Shown one piece after another: positions 39,122-48,630 of a DNA stretch of 64,000 bases. The stretch is from Hymenobacter lapidiphilus (lineage in GTDB: Bacteria > Bacteroidota > Bacteroidia > Cytophagales > Hymenobacteraceae), in the NCBI RefSeq assembly GCF_003417065.2, contig NZ_QVLT01000020.1:1-64000 (forward strand). The letters run 5' to 3'. The notes under the pieces were generated by a model. It saw only the letters and a program-made list of their open reading frames with translations, ran no database searches and was not told the origin of the DNA. A program made the translations under genes and the position numbers. Every line of letters starts with the position of its first letter. The first letter of the stretch is position 1.

Positions 39122-39357
39122 ATAGTCGGGGGTTGGGTTGAATGAAGAAGATACAACCCGGCGACCAGGCAAAAGTTGAGTGCCCGGCTCCGGGCCGGCA
39201 GACAGTTGGGCTTGAAAAACGTGCTTACCTTTCCGGCGCAGGCCGTGCATGTGGGCCGCGCTGGCCTGCCAGACCGCACCCGGTGCGCCATTCCCTCAGG
39301 CTGCGGCTCGTTCCAATATTCGTGAAATTCCAAAAGCCCATGCTAATCCGTGGTTCT

Positions 39358-40509
39358 ATGAAGCATCTGCACTTTGCCCTCACTGGCCTGCTGGCCGCCG
39401 CCCTGCTAACCGGCTGCAACCAGCAGCAACCCGCCACCGACGAAAGCGCGCCCTATACCGCGCCCAACCTGAAAAACGTAAAGGACGTTGACCAGCTGTT
39501 TGCTTTTTTCCCCTTCCAGGATTCCGACCACAACCCGCCGCTGTTTCTGCCGGCCGACCTGTATTTCGACCTCGCCCAACCCGACGAAGTGCGCCTGAGC
39601 GCGGCGGCCGCCAGCCGGCTGCCCCAGCTGCGGCAGCAGTTTGCGGCACTGCCCGAGTCGGTTCCGCTGGCCTGGCACGTGCGGCCCCGCCACGCCCCCC
39701 GGCCCGCCACCCAACCCGAATACGAGGCACTGGTGCGGACCGGAGTGGAGGCCATCCGGTCCGGCACGGTGCAGAAAGTAGTATCGAGCCGGGCGGTGCA
39801 CCGGGTACTGCCCGCCGGGTTTGATGCCTTGCAGGCTTTTGAGGAGCTGCAGGCGCGCTACCCCACGGCGTTTGTGTCGCTGGTGAGTGCGCCGGGGGCC
39901 GGCACTTGGCTGGGGGCCACGCCCGAAGTACTGGCCGAAGTGGGCGAAGACCAGGTGTTCCGGACGATGGCGCTGGCCGGCACCCAGCCGCTGCTGCCGG
40001 GCCACGCCCCGAGCGAGGCCATCTGGCGGCAGAAGGAAATCGAGGAGCAGGCGCTGGTGGCCCGCTACATCGTAAACTGCTTCAAGCAGCTGCGGCTGCG
40101 CGAGTACCAGGAAACCGGTCCGCGCACCATAACTGCCGGCGACGTGCTGCACCTGCGCACCGATTTTGCGGTAGACCTGCACAACGTGCCCTTCGCCACG
40201 CTGGGCACCGATATGTTGCGGCTACTGCACCCCACATCAGCGGTAAGCGGCATGCCCCGGCAGGCGGCCCTCGATTTTATCAAGCAGCACGAGGGCTACG
40301 ACCGGGCCTACTACGCCGGTTTCCTGGGGCCCGTGAACCTACCCGACCCCGGCGCGGCCCGCCTCTACGTAAACCTGCGCTGCCTGCAGCTGCGCCCCGA
40401 CCAAGCCGTGCTCTACGCCGGCACTGGCCTCACCCCCGACTCCGACCCCACCAAAGAATGGCAGGAAACTGAGCTGAAACTTCGCACAATCGGAGCAGTT
40501 TTGGAGTAG
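39358..40509 (+). CDS. menF: isochorismate synthase with a lipoprotein-type N-terminus
   Basis: This 383-residue protein starts at MKHLHFALTGLLAAALLTGC. That reads as a signal peptidase II lipobox with Cys20, followed by a polar linker (NQQQPATDESAPYTAPN). From ~40 on it is a chorismate-binding enzyme: GTVQKVVSSRAVHRVLP, FVSLVSAPGAGTWLGATPEV, KEIEEQALVARYIVN, LLHPTSAVSGMPRQAA and YAGFLGPVN with LYAGTGLTPDSDPTKEWQET at the end. The enzyme turns chorismate into isochorismate for menaquinone and normally works in the cytoplasm. No later Met could start a complete enzyme. It is 167 bp upstream of menD, across a palindromic element. Confidence 0.88.
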   Translation: MKHLHFALTGLLAAALLTGCNQQQPATDESAPYTAPNLKNVKDVDQLFAFFPFQDSDHNPPLFLPADLYFDLAQPDEVRLSAAAASRLPQLRQQFAALPESVPLAWHVRPRHAPRPATQPEYEALVRTGVEAIRSGTVQKVVSSRAVHRVLPAGFDALQAFEELQARYPTAFVSLVSAPGAGTWLGATPEVLAEVGEDQVFRTMALAGTQPLLPGHAPSEAIWRQKEIEEQALVARYIVNCFKQLRLREYQETGPRTITAGDVLHLRTDFAVDLHNVPFATLGTDMLRLLHPTSAVSGMPRQAALDFIKQHEGYDRAYYAGFLGPVNLPDPGAARLYVNLRCLQLRPDQAVLYAGTGLTPDSDPTKEWQETELKLRTIGAVLE

Positions 40510-40540
40510 AAAACGATAAACGGAACACGAAAAAGCCCGT

Positions 40541-40642
40541 TGTCATGCTGAGCGAAGTCGAAGCATCTCTACCGCAATGCTGACGCCTGAAGTATGGGTT
40601 TACTTGCTGCGGTAGAGATGCTTCGACAAGCTCAGCATGACA
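40541..40642. repeat. intergenic palindromic element, GTCATGCTGAG family
   Basis: Arms begin TGTCATGCTGAGCGAAGTCG and end CTCAGCATGACA. The inner part reads GAAGCATCTCTACCGC on both sides. It lies between menF and menD. Confidence 0.9.
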
Positions 40643-40676
40643 AATAGCTCCCTTTTCTTAGCTCAACACACCCTTT

Positions 40677-42545
40677 ATGTCCTCCCTGCAAGCCGTTCAT
40701 AATATCCCCGAAATCTGCGCGCAGCTGGGCATTACCGATGTGGTGTTGTCGCCGGGCAGCCGGTGCGCGCCGCTGACCATTGCCTTCGCCCGCCACCCGG
40801 CCATTACGGTGCGCACGGTGCCCGATGAGCGGGCCGCCGCTTTTATCGGCCTTGGGTTGGCGCAGACCCAGCGGCGGGCGGTGGCGCTGGTATGCACTTC
40901 GGGCACGGCCGGCCTCAACTACGCCCCGGCCGTGGCAGAGGCCTTTTTCCAGCAGATTCCGCTCGTGGTATTTACGGCCGACCGCCCTCCGGAGTGGATC
41001 GACCAGCTCGACGGCCAGACTATCCGCCAAACTGACCTGTACGGCCGGCACGCCAAGGGCTCGTTCACCTTCCCCGCCAAAACCGACCACGCCGACGCCC
41101 AGTGGCACGCGGCGCGCATTGTGAGCGAGGCCATAAACCTGGCCCAGCAGTTCCCGGCCGGACCGGTGCAGGTGAACGTGCCACTGCGGGAACCCTTCTA
41201 CCCCAAACCGGGCGAGGAGCTGACGTTTGGGCCGGTGAAGGTGATACGCGAGCTGCCGGGCCGGCCCCAGCTGCCCACCGCCACCCTTCGGGAACTGCGC
41301 GAAACCCTGCGCGATACCAGCCGCGTGCTGGTAGTGAGTGGCCAGCACCCGGCCGATGTACCGTTGCGGCTGGCACTGCGCGAGTTTGCTACTGCCTGGC
41401 AGGTGCCGGTAGTCGGCGACCTGATTGCCAACCTGCACCAACCTGCCGCCGCCGGCCACAACCAGCATCCGCGCTTTGTGGGCCGGCAGGATGTATTTCT
41501 GGCCGTGCCCGAGCCCGGCCTGAAGGAGGCGCTGCGGCCCGAGCTGCTCATCACCTTCGGCCAGTCGCTCATTTCCAAGGCCCTAAAGCTCTACCTGCGC
41601 CAGCATCGCCCCGCCCAGCACTGGCACATCCAGCAAGCCGGCCCGGTGGCCGACACGTTCCAGTCACTCACCCAGGTTATTCGGATGGAGCCGGCCGATT
41701 TCTTCGCTGCGCTCAGCACCGGAAACGAGGAATCTGAGAACCTGAGTGACAGCGCTGCTGCTTCCGCAGCGCCAACCGAGCCGGGCCGGAACGTGCTGGC
41801 CGCCGACGCCACCCGTGTAGCCCCGCGGCCCCGCCTGAATTGGTCGGCGCCGGCTGAAACCGATACCGCCAAAGAAGCCTATCTGCGGCCCTGGCTGGCC
41901 GCCGAAAACTGGGCTACCGGCTTACTGGCGGGCTTCATGCAGCAGCCCGACCAGCCGTTCAACGAGTTTAGCACCATCTTCCGGGCCCTGCAGCTGCTGC
42001 CCGATGGCTCGGCGCTGCACCTGGCCAACAGCATGGCCGTGCGCTACGCCAACATCCTGGGTCTGCCGGCCGGGCAAGGGGCCGATGTGTTTGCCAACCG
42101 CGGCACCAGCGGCATCGATGGCTGCACGAGCACGGCCGTGGGCGCGGCGCTAGCCCAGCCGGGCCGGCCGATGGTGCTCATCACCGGCGACGTGGCGTTT
42201 TTCTACGACCGCAACGCGTTCTGGCACAACTACCCGGTGCCCAACCTGCGCGTTATCCTGCTCAACAACCACGCGGGCGGCATCTTCCGCATCATCGATG
42301 GACCGCGCCAGCAGCCCGAACTGGAGGAATTTTTTGAGACGCGCCAGACCCTGACGGCCGAGAATACGGCCCGCGACTTCGGGCTGCGCTACTTCCCAAT
42401 TTCCACTTTCGCTGAACTTGAAGCCGCGTTGCCGGTTTTCCTGACGGCCGAAGGCGGCGCGGCCCTGCTTGAAGTCTTTACCGACTCGAAAACCAACGCC
42501 GAGTTTTTTGAGCAGTACCGTACCTTCGTCCGCACCTCATTCTAG
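40677..42545 (+). CDS. menD: SEPHCHC synthase (2-succinyl-5-enolpyruvyl-6-hydroxy-3-cyclohexene-1-carboxylate synthase)
   Basis: This 622-residue ThDP enzyme joins isochorismate and 2-oxoglutarate in menaquinone synthesis. The start [20 protein letters not shown] and [15 protein letters not shown] form the substrate site. [20 protein letters not shown] is another MenD marker. The ThDP/Mg motif is [15 protein letters not shown] with [14 protein letters not shown] ~45-residue low-complexity Ala/Ser/Pro-rich insertion at ~350-395 separates the middle and C-terminal domains. It follows menF. Confidence 0.96.
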   Translation: MSSLQAVHNIPEICAQLGITDVVLSPGSRCAPLTIAFARHPAITVRTVPDERAAAFIGLGLAQTQRRAVALVCTSGTAGLNYAPAVAEAFFQQIPLVVFTADRPPEWIDQLDGQTIRQTDLYGRHAKGSFTFPAKTDHADAQWHAARIVSEAINLAQQFPAGPVQVNVPLREPFYPKPGEELTFGPVKVIRELPGRPQLPTATLRELRETLRDTSRVLVVSGQHPADVPLRLALREFATAWQVPVVGDLIANLHQPAAAGHNQHPRFVGRQDVFLAVPEPGLKEALRPELLITFGQSLISKALKLYLRQHRPAQHWHIQQAGPVADTFQSLTQVIRMEPADFFAALSTGNEESENLSDSAAASAAPTEPGRNVLAADATRVAPRPRLNWSAPAETDTAKEAYLRPWLAAENWATGLLAGFMQQPDQPFNEFSTIFRALQLLPDGSALHLANSMAVRYANILGLPAGQGADVFANRGTSGIDGCTSTAVGAALAQPGRPMVLITGDVAFFYDRNAFWHNYPVPNLRVILLNNHAGGIFRIIDGPRQQPELEEFFETRQTLTAENTARDFGLRYFPISTFAELEAALPVFLTAEGGAALLEVFTDSKTNAEFFEQYRTFVRTSF

Positions 42546-42550
42546 AACTG

Positions 42551-42651
42551 CTCTGCGTACCTCCGCGAAACCACTGCGACCTCTGCGGGAACCCGATAGT
42601 CAACGGTATTTCCCGCAGAGGTGCGCACAGGTTTCGCAGTGGTTCGCAGAG
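42551..42651. repeat. intergenic palindromic element, CTCTGCG family
   Basis: Arms CTCTGCGTACCTCCGCGAAA and its imperfect complement ending GTTCGCAGAG surround an inner CCTCTGCGGGA/TCCCGCAGAGG pair. It lies between menD and menB. It is the only member of this family in the window. Confidence 0.8.
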
Positions 42652-42666
42652 GTAATCTTCTTCTAT

Positions 42667-43491
42667 ATGCCAGAAAAAATTGACTGGACCCCAATTAAGG
42701 AGTTCAAGGAAATCCTCTTCACCCAGCACGGCGGCATCGCCAAAATCAGCATCAACCGGCCCGAAGTGCACAACGCCTTCACCCCGCTCACGGTGGATGA
42801 GATGATTCAGGCCATGCACATCTGCCGCGACCGGACTGATATCGGCGTGGTGGTGTTTACTGGCGAGGGCGGCAAGGCCTTCTGCTCGGGCGGCGACCAG
42901 AGCGTGCGCGGCCACGGCGGCTACATCGGCGAGGATGCCGTGCCCCGCCTCAACGTACTGGATTTGCAGAAGCTCATCCGCTCGCTGCCCAAGCCCGTTA
43001 TTGCCATGGTAGCCGGCTGGGCCATTGGCGGCGGGCACGTGCTGCATGTCGTCTGCGACCTGACCATTGCCGCCGACAACGCCCGCTTCGGCCAGACCGG
43101 CCCGAAAGTAGGCTCTTTCGATGGCGGCTTCGGCGCCTCGTACCTGGCGCGCGTGGTGGGCCAGAAGAAGGCTCGCGAAATCTGGTTCCTCTGCGACCAG
43201 TACGACGCCCAGGAAGCCCTCGATATGGGCTTGGTAAATAAGGTAGTACCGCTGGATAAGCTGGAGGAAACCACCGTGGAATGGTGCAACAAAATCCTGC
43301 AGAAAAGCCCGCTGTCCCTGCGGATGCTCAAGTCGAGCTTCAATGCCGAGCTTGATGGGCAGGCCGGTATTCAGGAGCTGGCCGGCAACGCCACGCTGCT
43401 CTACTACCTCTCGGAGGAAGCCAAGGAAGGCCGCAATGCCTTCGTGGAGAAGCGCCAGCCCGATTTCGACAAGTACCCCAAGTTTCCGTAA
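42667..43491 (+). CDS. menB: 1,4-dihydroxy-2-naphthoyl-CoA synthase
   Basis: This 274-residue crotonase-fold enzyme closes the second ring of the naphthoquinone. It starts at [20 protein letters not shown]. Motifs are [59 protein letters not shown] and [20 protein letters not shown]. These match MenB closely. It lies downstream of menD. Confidence 0.97.
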   Translation: MPEKIDWTPIKEFKEILFTQHGGIAKISINRPEVHNAFTPLTVDEMIQAMHICRDRTDIGVVVFTGEGGKAFCSGGDQSVRGHGGYIGEDAVPRLNVLDLQKLIRSLPKPVIAMVAGWAIGGGHVLHVVCDLTIAADNARFGQTGPKVGSFDGGFGASYLARVVGQKKAREIWFLCDQYDAQEALDMGLVNKVVPLDKLEETTVEWCNKILQKSPLSLRMLKSSFNAELDGQAGIQELAGNATLLYYLSEEAKEGRNAFVEKRQPDFDKYPKFP

Positions 43492-43513
43492 CGCCTGTTT
43501 TTAGGCCGTAGAA

Positions 43514-43546
43514 GAAGGGTTTGCGCTGCGGTGCAAACCCTTTTTT
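43514..43546 (+). terminator. terminator after menB
   Basis: GGGTTTGC and GCAAACCC form the stem around a GC loop, followed by T7. Confidence 0.85.
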
Positions 43547-43598
43547 TGTTAGCTTGGCCCCGGCTTTCTTCCTTATACCTTCCCGCTTTATCTGCTCT

Positions 43599-44318
43599 AT
43601 GAGTCGCCTGATTAAATTTTTGTGGAACCTGCGGCCGGGGGCGCGCAATGCCCGCGTGCTCGAAAACTTCAGCCTGGAGCAGTACGGCACCCGCAGCCTC
43701 GACTCCTACGACCTTACCCAGCCCCACCGCATGCTCGAACCAACCGAAGTGCGGGCCATGGCGCTGGGGCTGCCGCTGTTTTTCTGGGCCGATTTGCCCG
43801 TGAAGCTGCTGGCCCAGCTCAAGCCCAAGCCGCACGCCGAAAGCAAGGCCTCGCTGGCTGAATGGTGGGGCATCGAGGATGCGGAAAGCGCCCACGATAC
43901 GTTGCACTGGCTGCGGCTGGAAGGGCATCGGCAGGAATACCAGCCCCGGCTTAAAACCGAGTCGTTGCACTGGCACCGGCAGTTCGAGGCCAACCCGTTT
44001 CTGGCCAAGCGGCCAGTGAACAGCATTGCCGGCTGGGACTATGTGCGGCTGGTGTGCGTGGCCCGCTGGTGCTATGATTACCAGTACCTGAGCTGGGAGG
44101 AAGCCTGGCCGTTTATAGATGTGGGTGCCCGCCTGGCGCTGCGCGATTTCGACTCCTGGGAAAGTTTGGCGGCCAGCTTCATGGCCGGCCGCCTCATGTG
44201 GGCGCCCGACAACCCGAACCACGCCGAAATGGCCGCCAACCTGCAGATTTTGGTCGAGTCGCCCACCAGTCCGTGGCGGCAGATTCCGTGGCGGCCCTAC
44301 CCCGTGCCGACGGCCTGA
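43599..44318 (+). CDS. DUF1266-like protein
   Basis: This 239-residue cytoplasmic protein starts at MSRLIKFLWNLRPGARNARV. Motifs such as LAEWWGIEDAESAHDTLHWL and AGWDYVRLVCVARWCYDYQY, then EEAWPFIDVGARLALRDFDS match the DUF1266 pattern (short helices with repeated aromatic residues). The function of the family is unknown. It follows the menB terminator. Confidence 0.75.
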   Translation: MSRLIKFLWNLRPGARNARVLENFSLEQYGTRSLDSYDLTQPHRMLEPTEVRAMALGLPLFFWADLPVKLLAQLKPKPHAESKASLAEWWGIEDAESAHDTLHWLRLEGHRQEYQPRLKTESLHWHRQFEANPFLAKRPVNSIAGWDYVRLVCVARWCYDYQYLSWEEAWPFIDVGARLALRDFDSWESLAASFMAGRLMWAPDNPNHAEMAANLQILVESPTSPWRQIPWRPYPVPTA

Positions 44319-44399
44319 CTCCGGGCCCGGCCGGGTACATTACAGACGACATCTTGTCATTACAATGCCACGTTGCTGATAGCTTGGTCGCAGATATGT

Positions 44400-44576
44400 A
44401 TGGATAACCTGACCTGGATGAAGGCCATGATTCCGCACCACTCCATTGCCATCATGGTCAGCAAACGGGCCGATATTCAGGACCCTGAAGCTCGGCAACT
44501 GGCCGACAGCATTATTGTGGCGCAGGAGCGGGAAATCGGCCAGATGAAGGCGATGATCCGGCGGCTGGAGAAATAG
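44400..44576 (+). pseudogene. DUF305 protein, C-terminal fragment
   Basis: The 58-residue frame MDNLTWMKAMIPHHSIAIMV, LADSIIVAQEREIGQMK is the end of a DUF305 four-helix protein. The related full-length proteins have N-terminal membrane helices, which are absent here. No signal peptide or extra frame upstream was found. It may be a remnant or a genuinely short protein. Confidence 0.5.
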
Positions 44577-44586
44577 GTACGCCGCG

Positions 44587-44802
44587 CTAAAACATGAAAC
44601 CCAACCCGCGGAACGCCTCGCACCAGCTATAGATGCTGCTCATCCGTTGGTCGTGGCGCGCCTGCTTGCGGCGCTGGCGGGCCTCACGGATGGTTTCGGC
44701 CGTCAGGCGCAGGCCGGCGAGGTGGTGGCGGGCAGTAAAGTAGCGCCGGAACACAAACGTTTTAGCCAGCACGTATGGACTATTGACTGTGGAAACAGAC
44801 AT
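44587..44802 (-). CDS. small basic hypothetical protein
   Basis: This 71-residue protein starts at MSVSTVNSPYVLAKTFVFRR and is rich in Arg (ETIREARQRRKQARHDQRM). A TATCTTAA element lies about 35 bp upstream. No family is recognised. It could be a non-coding transcript instead. Confidence 0.45.
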   Translation of the reverse strand: MSVSTVNSPYVLAKTFVFRRYFTARHHLAGLRLTAETIREARQRRKQARHDQRMSSIYSWCEAFRGLGFMF

Positions 44803-44946
44803 GGCAGCAGGGCTTAGTGAACATCTTAAGATACAATTAATTTCGCCGCTCATCTAAAACCGCAAGTTTCTTCCGCCTGGGTTCAGACTATTTTCGGCGG
44901 CTATGGTTGGTCTCTAACAACCTGCCTTCGTCACTAAGCCCGCCCG

Positions 44947-45402
44947 ATGAACAACCCCGATTTTCACCGCGCCATTGGTCGTCTCCGGTGGCGGCACTGG
45001 CTGCACTACGCGTTGCAGAGCCTGCTGATGGCCGGGCTGGTGCTGGCAGTCAGCCGGGCCGTTGTGGTGGCCCGTCCGGCCGGCCGCGCCCCCTTCACCT
45101 CAACCCTAACGCTGGTTTTGCTGGCGGTTGGGGCGCTGCTGGCGGGCCTGGGGCTGCTGTGGCTGCGGCGCCGCATGGTGCCCAACTTGCGGCGGCTGGC
45201 CGAAGAAAACCTGCGCGTCTACCAGGGCCGTATTCTGCTCCAAGACAGTTTGTTGCTGCTTTCGGGCCTACCGCTGCTGCTGGCTTACGGGCTGGTGGGC
45301 AGCCTGCCGGCGCTTGGCGCGTACGTAGTACTGATGCCGCTGCTGGCCCGGCTCACCGCTCCATCGGCCGAAACATACCAACGCTGGCTACTGCAATTTT
45401 GA
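44947..45402 (+). CDS. four-helix membrane protein, unknown function
   Basis: This 151-residue protein has four hydrophobic segments (~23-41, 52-74, 98-113, 116-134). They are paired with a basic loop RRRMVPNLRRLAEENLRVYQ. There is no recognisable catalytic residue. It lies 72 bp before menE and may be co-transcribed. Confidence 0.75.
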   Translation: MNNPDFHRAIGRLRWRHWLHYALQSLLMAGLVLAVSRAVVVARPAGRAPFTSTLTLVLLAVGALLAGLGLLWLRRRMVPNLRRLAEENLRVYQGRILLQDSLLLLSGLPLLLAYGLVGSLPALGAYVVLMPLLARLTAPSAETYQRWLLQF

Positions 45403-45474
45403 GCTGTTAGCAGACCGCGGTTGGCTTATAGCTTTTCTTCCGACGGCTCACCGCATCCAACCTATACATAGCGC

Positions 45475-46593
45475 ATGAACCACCCCCCCACCGCCAACTT
45501 ATTGCCCGATTCGCTGCTGCTCAACGGCCGCGAATTTCGCTACGCCGACATTCAGCAGTACCCCGCCCTGGCCCCCGCCGAGCTGAACGGCTACGAGGCC
45601 CGGGTTCTCGGTTTCGTGCGCGAGTGGCTCAACGGGGCACAGGAGTTCACCCTGACTACCTCGGGCTCGACGGGGCCGCCCCAGCCGGTGCACTTCCGGC
45701 GCCAGCAGCTCGAAGCCTCGGCCCGCCGCACCGGCGACTACTTCGACCTGGGCCCCGGCGAGCGGCTGTTGGTATGCCTGAACTGCGAATTTGTGGGCGG
45801 GCTGATGATGCTGGTGCGTGGGCTGGAACGACGCATGCACCTGACTATTGTGGAGCCGCAGGCCAACCCGCTTGCTTTGGTAGAAGCCGACGCCACATTC
45901 GATTTTGCCTCCTTCGTGCCCCTGCAACTGCGGGCGATGCTGGCGGCCGGCCAGGCCCTGCGCCTCAACCAGCTGCGCGCTATTCTGGTGGGCGGCGCAC
46001 CGGTGGAAGGCAGCCAGGCCCGCGAAATCGAAGCCCTGACGGTGCCCGTGTATTTAACCTACGGCATGACCGAAACGGCCTCCCACATTGCTCTGCGCCG
46101 CCTCAACGGCCCGCAGGCCGGTCCCACCTACCAGGTGCTGCCTGGTATTGCGGTGGGCCAGGATGAGCGCGGCTGCCTCACGGTGCGCGCCGACGTCACC
46201 AACGATGAGCTCATCGTCACCAACGACCTCATCAGCCTCGCGCCCGACCGCCGCAGCTTCGAGTGGCTGGGGCGGGCCGATTTCGTCATCAACAGCGGAG
46301 GCGTGAAGGTGGCGGCCGAAAAGGTGGAGCGCGTGCTGGAACTGGCCCTGATGGAGCTGGGCCTGAACCGCCGCGCCTTCGTGGCCGGCCGGCCCGATGA
46401 GCGCCTGGGCCAGCAGGTGACGGCTTTCGTGGAAGGCGAGCCGCTGCCCCAAGCCGGACAGCAGCAGCTACGCGAACTACTAGGGCAGCGCCTGGACCGC
46501 TACGAGCTGCCCCGGCAGCTGGTTTTCATCCCCGAATTTCAGACTACGGCTTCCGGCAAACTCGACCGGAAAGCTACGTTGGCTGAGATTTGA
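45475..46593 (+). CDS. menE: o-succinylbenzoate-CoA ligase
   Basis: This 372-residue AMP-forming ligase activates o-succinylbenzoate for MenB. The P-loop-like motif is FTLTTSGSTGPPQPVHF. VYLTYGMTETASHIALRRL and the C-terminal KLDRKATL lysine region follow. It is ~100 residues shorter than typical acyl-CoA ligases, as is usual for MenE of Bacteroidota. With menF, menD and menB it gives most of the pathway; menC and menA are not in the window. Confidence 0.92.
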   Translation: MNHPPTANLLPDSLLLNGREFRYADIQQYPALAPAELNGYEARVLGFVREWLNGAQEFTLTTSGSTGPPQPVHFRRQQLEASARRTGDYFDLGPGERLLVCLNCEFVGGLMMLVRGLERRMHLTIVEPQANPLALVEADATFDFASFVPLQLRAMLAAGQALRLNQLRAILVGGAPVEGSQAREIEALTVPVYLTYGMTETASHIALRRLNGPQAGPTYQVLPGIAVGQDERGCLTVRADVTNDELIVTNDLISLAPDRRSFEWLGRADFVINSGGVKVAAEKVERVLELALMELGLNRRAFVAGRPDERLGQQVTAFVEGEPLPQAGQQQLRELLGQRLDRYELPRQLVFIPEFQTTASGKLDRKATLAEI

Positions 46594-46605
46594 GAGGAAG
46601 GCACA

Positions 46606-46720
46606 TCATGCTGAGCTTGCCGAAGCATCTTTACCGCAGTAGTAATCCCGTCGTTTAGAACTGGCGCTGCGACGAAGCGGTAGAGATGCTTCGGCTACGC
46701 TCCGCTTCGCTCAGCATGAC
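46606..46720. repeat. intergenic palindromic element, GTCATGCTGAG family
   Basis: TCATGCTGAGC at the left and GCTCAGCATGA at the right are complementary. The inner AGCATCTTTACCGC and GCGGTAGAGATGCTTCGG match the family. It separates menE from a convergent gene. Confidence 0.88.
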
Positions 46721-46731
46721 CTATCTCCTCA

Positions 46732-47433
46732 TTACCGCTCACTCCCAAAATCCTCCCTCTCGCCCCAATTATTATCGAGAAGCCGCTCGCGGCCGCGGGC
46801 TACTTTGTATAAGTCGCCCAGAAACAGCTTGGCGCGGGCAAAGAAAATATAGCCGCTAATCTGGTCTTTGGGCTGCTGGCCGGAGGCGAAAACCTGCCGG
46901 TAGCCGGTGCCCGCCCCGATGCCTACCCAACGGAAAATGCGGTAGTGCGCCGCCACCGAAGGCTCGACCAGGTACAGCACCCGGCGCGAGCTGCGCTCAG
47001 TGTTGCCATCGGGCAGAAAGAAGCGGGTGTAGTAGAAGCCCGCACCAACCTGCAGCGGCGCGCTCAGCTCCCAACGCCGGTTGCCGATGAACACGTACTC
47101 GCCGTAACCGGCCACGTAGCGGAAGCGGATTTCGTCGCGGGTGCCGGGGGGCAGGCCGGGCGGCAGGGCCTGGCGCGTGCGCAGCCCCCCCGAAAGCCGG
47201 TAGAAACCCAGGCCCGCCCGCCACCGTCCGCGCCACTCGATGCCGCCGCGCAGCCCATTAATGCCGGCTACTTTCCCGTTGATGATGGAAAACCGCTGGT
47301 CAATCTGGAATACCGGCCGGCGGTGACGCTCGCGCACGAAGGTGGAATCGGGGGGGCTATCGGCCTGGGCTGGCAGAGCGGCCAGCACCCCGGCAAGCAG
47401 CGGGAACACAGCAAAAAAGGAACGGGCTTTCAC
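46732..47433 (-). CDS. outer-membrane beta-barrel-like protein, unknown function
   Basis: This 233-residue protein has a signal peptide (MKARSFFAVFPLLAGVLAAL). Alternating aromatic beta strands follow (GGIEWRGRWRAGLGFYRLSG, FRYVAGYGEYVFIG, SAPLQVGAGFYYTRFFLP). That pattern fits a small outer-membrane barrel. The C-terminal YIFFARAKLFLGDLYKVA is consistent. I cannot name the family. Confidence 0.75.
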   Translation of the reverse strand: MKARSFFAVFPLLAGVLAALPAQADSPPDSTFVRERHRRPVFQIDQRFSIINGKVAGINGLRGGIEWRGRWRAGLGFYRLSGGLRTRQALPPGLPPGTRDEIRFRYVAGYGEYVFIGNRRWELSAPLQVGAGFYYTRFFLPDGNTERSSRRVLYLVEPSVAAHYRIFRWVGIGAGTGYRQVFASGQQPKDQISGYIFFARAKLFLGDLYKVARGRERLLDNNWGEREDFGSER

Positions 47434-47597
47434 AACCTAAAGGTACGGCACGGGCGGCGCGGTGGTTGGCAGCGGGGCTTTGGTTCACCCCTGCCGGGCC
47501 GCTGCTTCGCCCCCGGCTGGCGTCGGCTCACCCGCAAGCAGGTAGGTTTCACGGCTTCCGATGAACACCTTTGGTTCATCAACCAACCCCACCACCC

Positions 47598-48056
47598 ATG
47601 CCGCTCTCCCCTGATTTTCTATTTTCCGTAGCCAACCCGATAGCGCTGCTGGGCTGGGCCCTGCTGGTACTGGCCCCGCACTGGCGCGCTACGCGGTGGC
47701 TGGTGCTGAGCGGAGCACTGCCGCTGCTGCTGGCCCTTGCCTACGCCTTGCTTATCGGTTACCAACTGCTGGGGCCGGCCGGCGCAGCAGGTGGTTTCGG
47801 CTCGCTGGCCGAAGTAGCGGCGCTGTTTCGCAATCCGTGGGCGCTGCTGGCCGGCTGGGTGCATTACCTGTGTTTCGATTTGTGCCTGGGCATCTGGGAA
47901 AGCCTGGATGCGCGGCGGCGTGGGGTGCCCCACGGGCTGCTGGTGCCCTGCCTGGTGCTCACGTTTCTGCTGGGCCCGGTGGGGCTGCTGCTTTATGCGG
48001 GGCTGCGGCGCTTTTATCGGCCCCAAGCGGTTTCCGCCGCTCCTGCTATCCAGTAA
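47598..48056 (+). CDS. ABA4-like membrane protein (DUF4281)
   Basis: This 152-residue protein starts at MPLSPDFLFSVANPIALLGW and has four membrane helices. The ABA4-like signature is NPWALLAGWVHYLCFDLCLG, then GIWESLDARRRGVPHGLLVP. The family is named after a plant carotenoid-pathway protein; its bacterial role is unknown. A fragment of a response regulator follows immediately. Confidence 0.88.
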   Translation: MPLSPDFLFSVANPIALLGWALLVLAPHWRATRWLVLSGALPLLLALAYALLIGYQLLGPAGAAGGFGSLAEVAALFRNPWALLAGWVHYLCFDLCLGIWESLDARRRGVPHGLLVPCLVLTFLLGPVGLLLYAGLRRFYRPQAVSAAPAIQ

Positions 48057-48086
48057 AAAACCCCGCTGCCATGGCCACTCTACTGC

Positions 48087-48605
48087 TCCCGCAGCATCGA
48101 CTACCTGCTCAAGCCAGTAAAACTTACTGAGCTGACAACAGCCCTCGAAAAGCTGCGCCGCTGGCCCACCGCAGCCGCAGCCAACACTACCAACGAGCCC
48201 GAAACCGACGCGCCGGCCCAGCGCCTGGAGCGCCTGCTCGATGCGCTGCCCCGCCCCGAACGCCAGCACAAAACCCGGTTTCTGGTGCGCCACGGCGAGC
48301 AGCTGCTGCCACTGCCCGCCACCCAGGCCGCTTGGTTCCAGAGCCGCCACGAAACCACCACCCTGGCTACCCTCGACGGCCGCCGCTTCGTAGTCGACTA
48401 CACTTTGGAGCAGTTGGAAACCCTACTCGACCCCGCCCAGTTTTTTCGCCTCAACCGCCAGCTCATCGCCCAACTGCCCGCCGTGCAGCGCCTGCACCCG
48501 CATTTCAACGGCAAGCTACTGGTTGATTTACAACCTGCTCCGAGTGAGGAGGTGCTGGTGAGCCGGGAGAAGGCGGGGCTAGTAAAGCAATGGCTGGAGG
48601 GGTGA
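48087..48605 (+). pseudogene. LytTR response regulator missing its receiver domain
   Basis: From ~48096 the frame reads IDYLLKPVKLTELTTALEKL, the end of a receiver domain. A linker and an intact LytTR DNA-binding domain follow (FVVDYTLEQLETLLDPAQFF, RLNRQLIAQLPAVQRL, LVSREKAGLVKQWL). The first ~100 residues with the phosphoryl site are gone, and no start codon fits. A Met at 48285 could still make the DNA-binding domain. The complete paralogue is at 49217-50005 on the other strand. Confidence 0.8.
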
Positions 48606-48630
48606 AATGGTGAGTTTGTTGAGTGGTACG

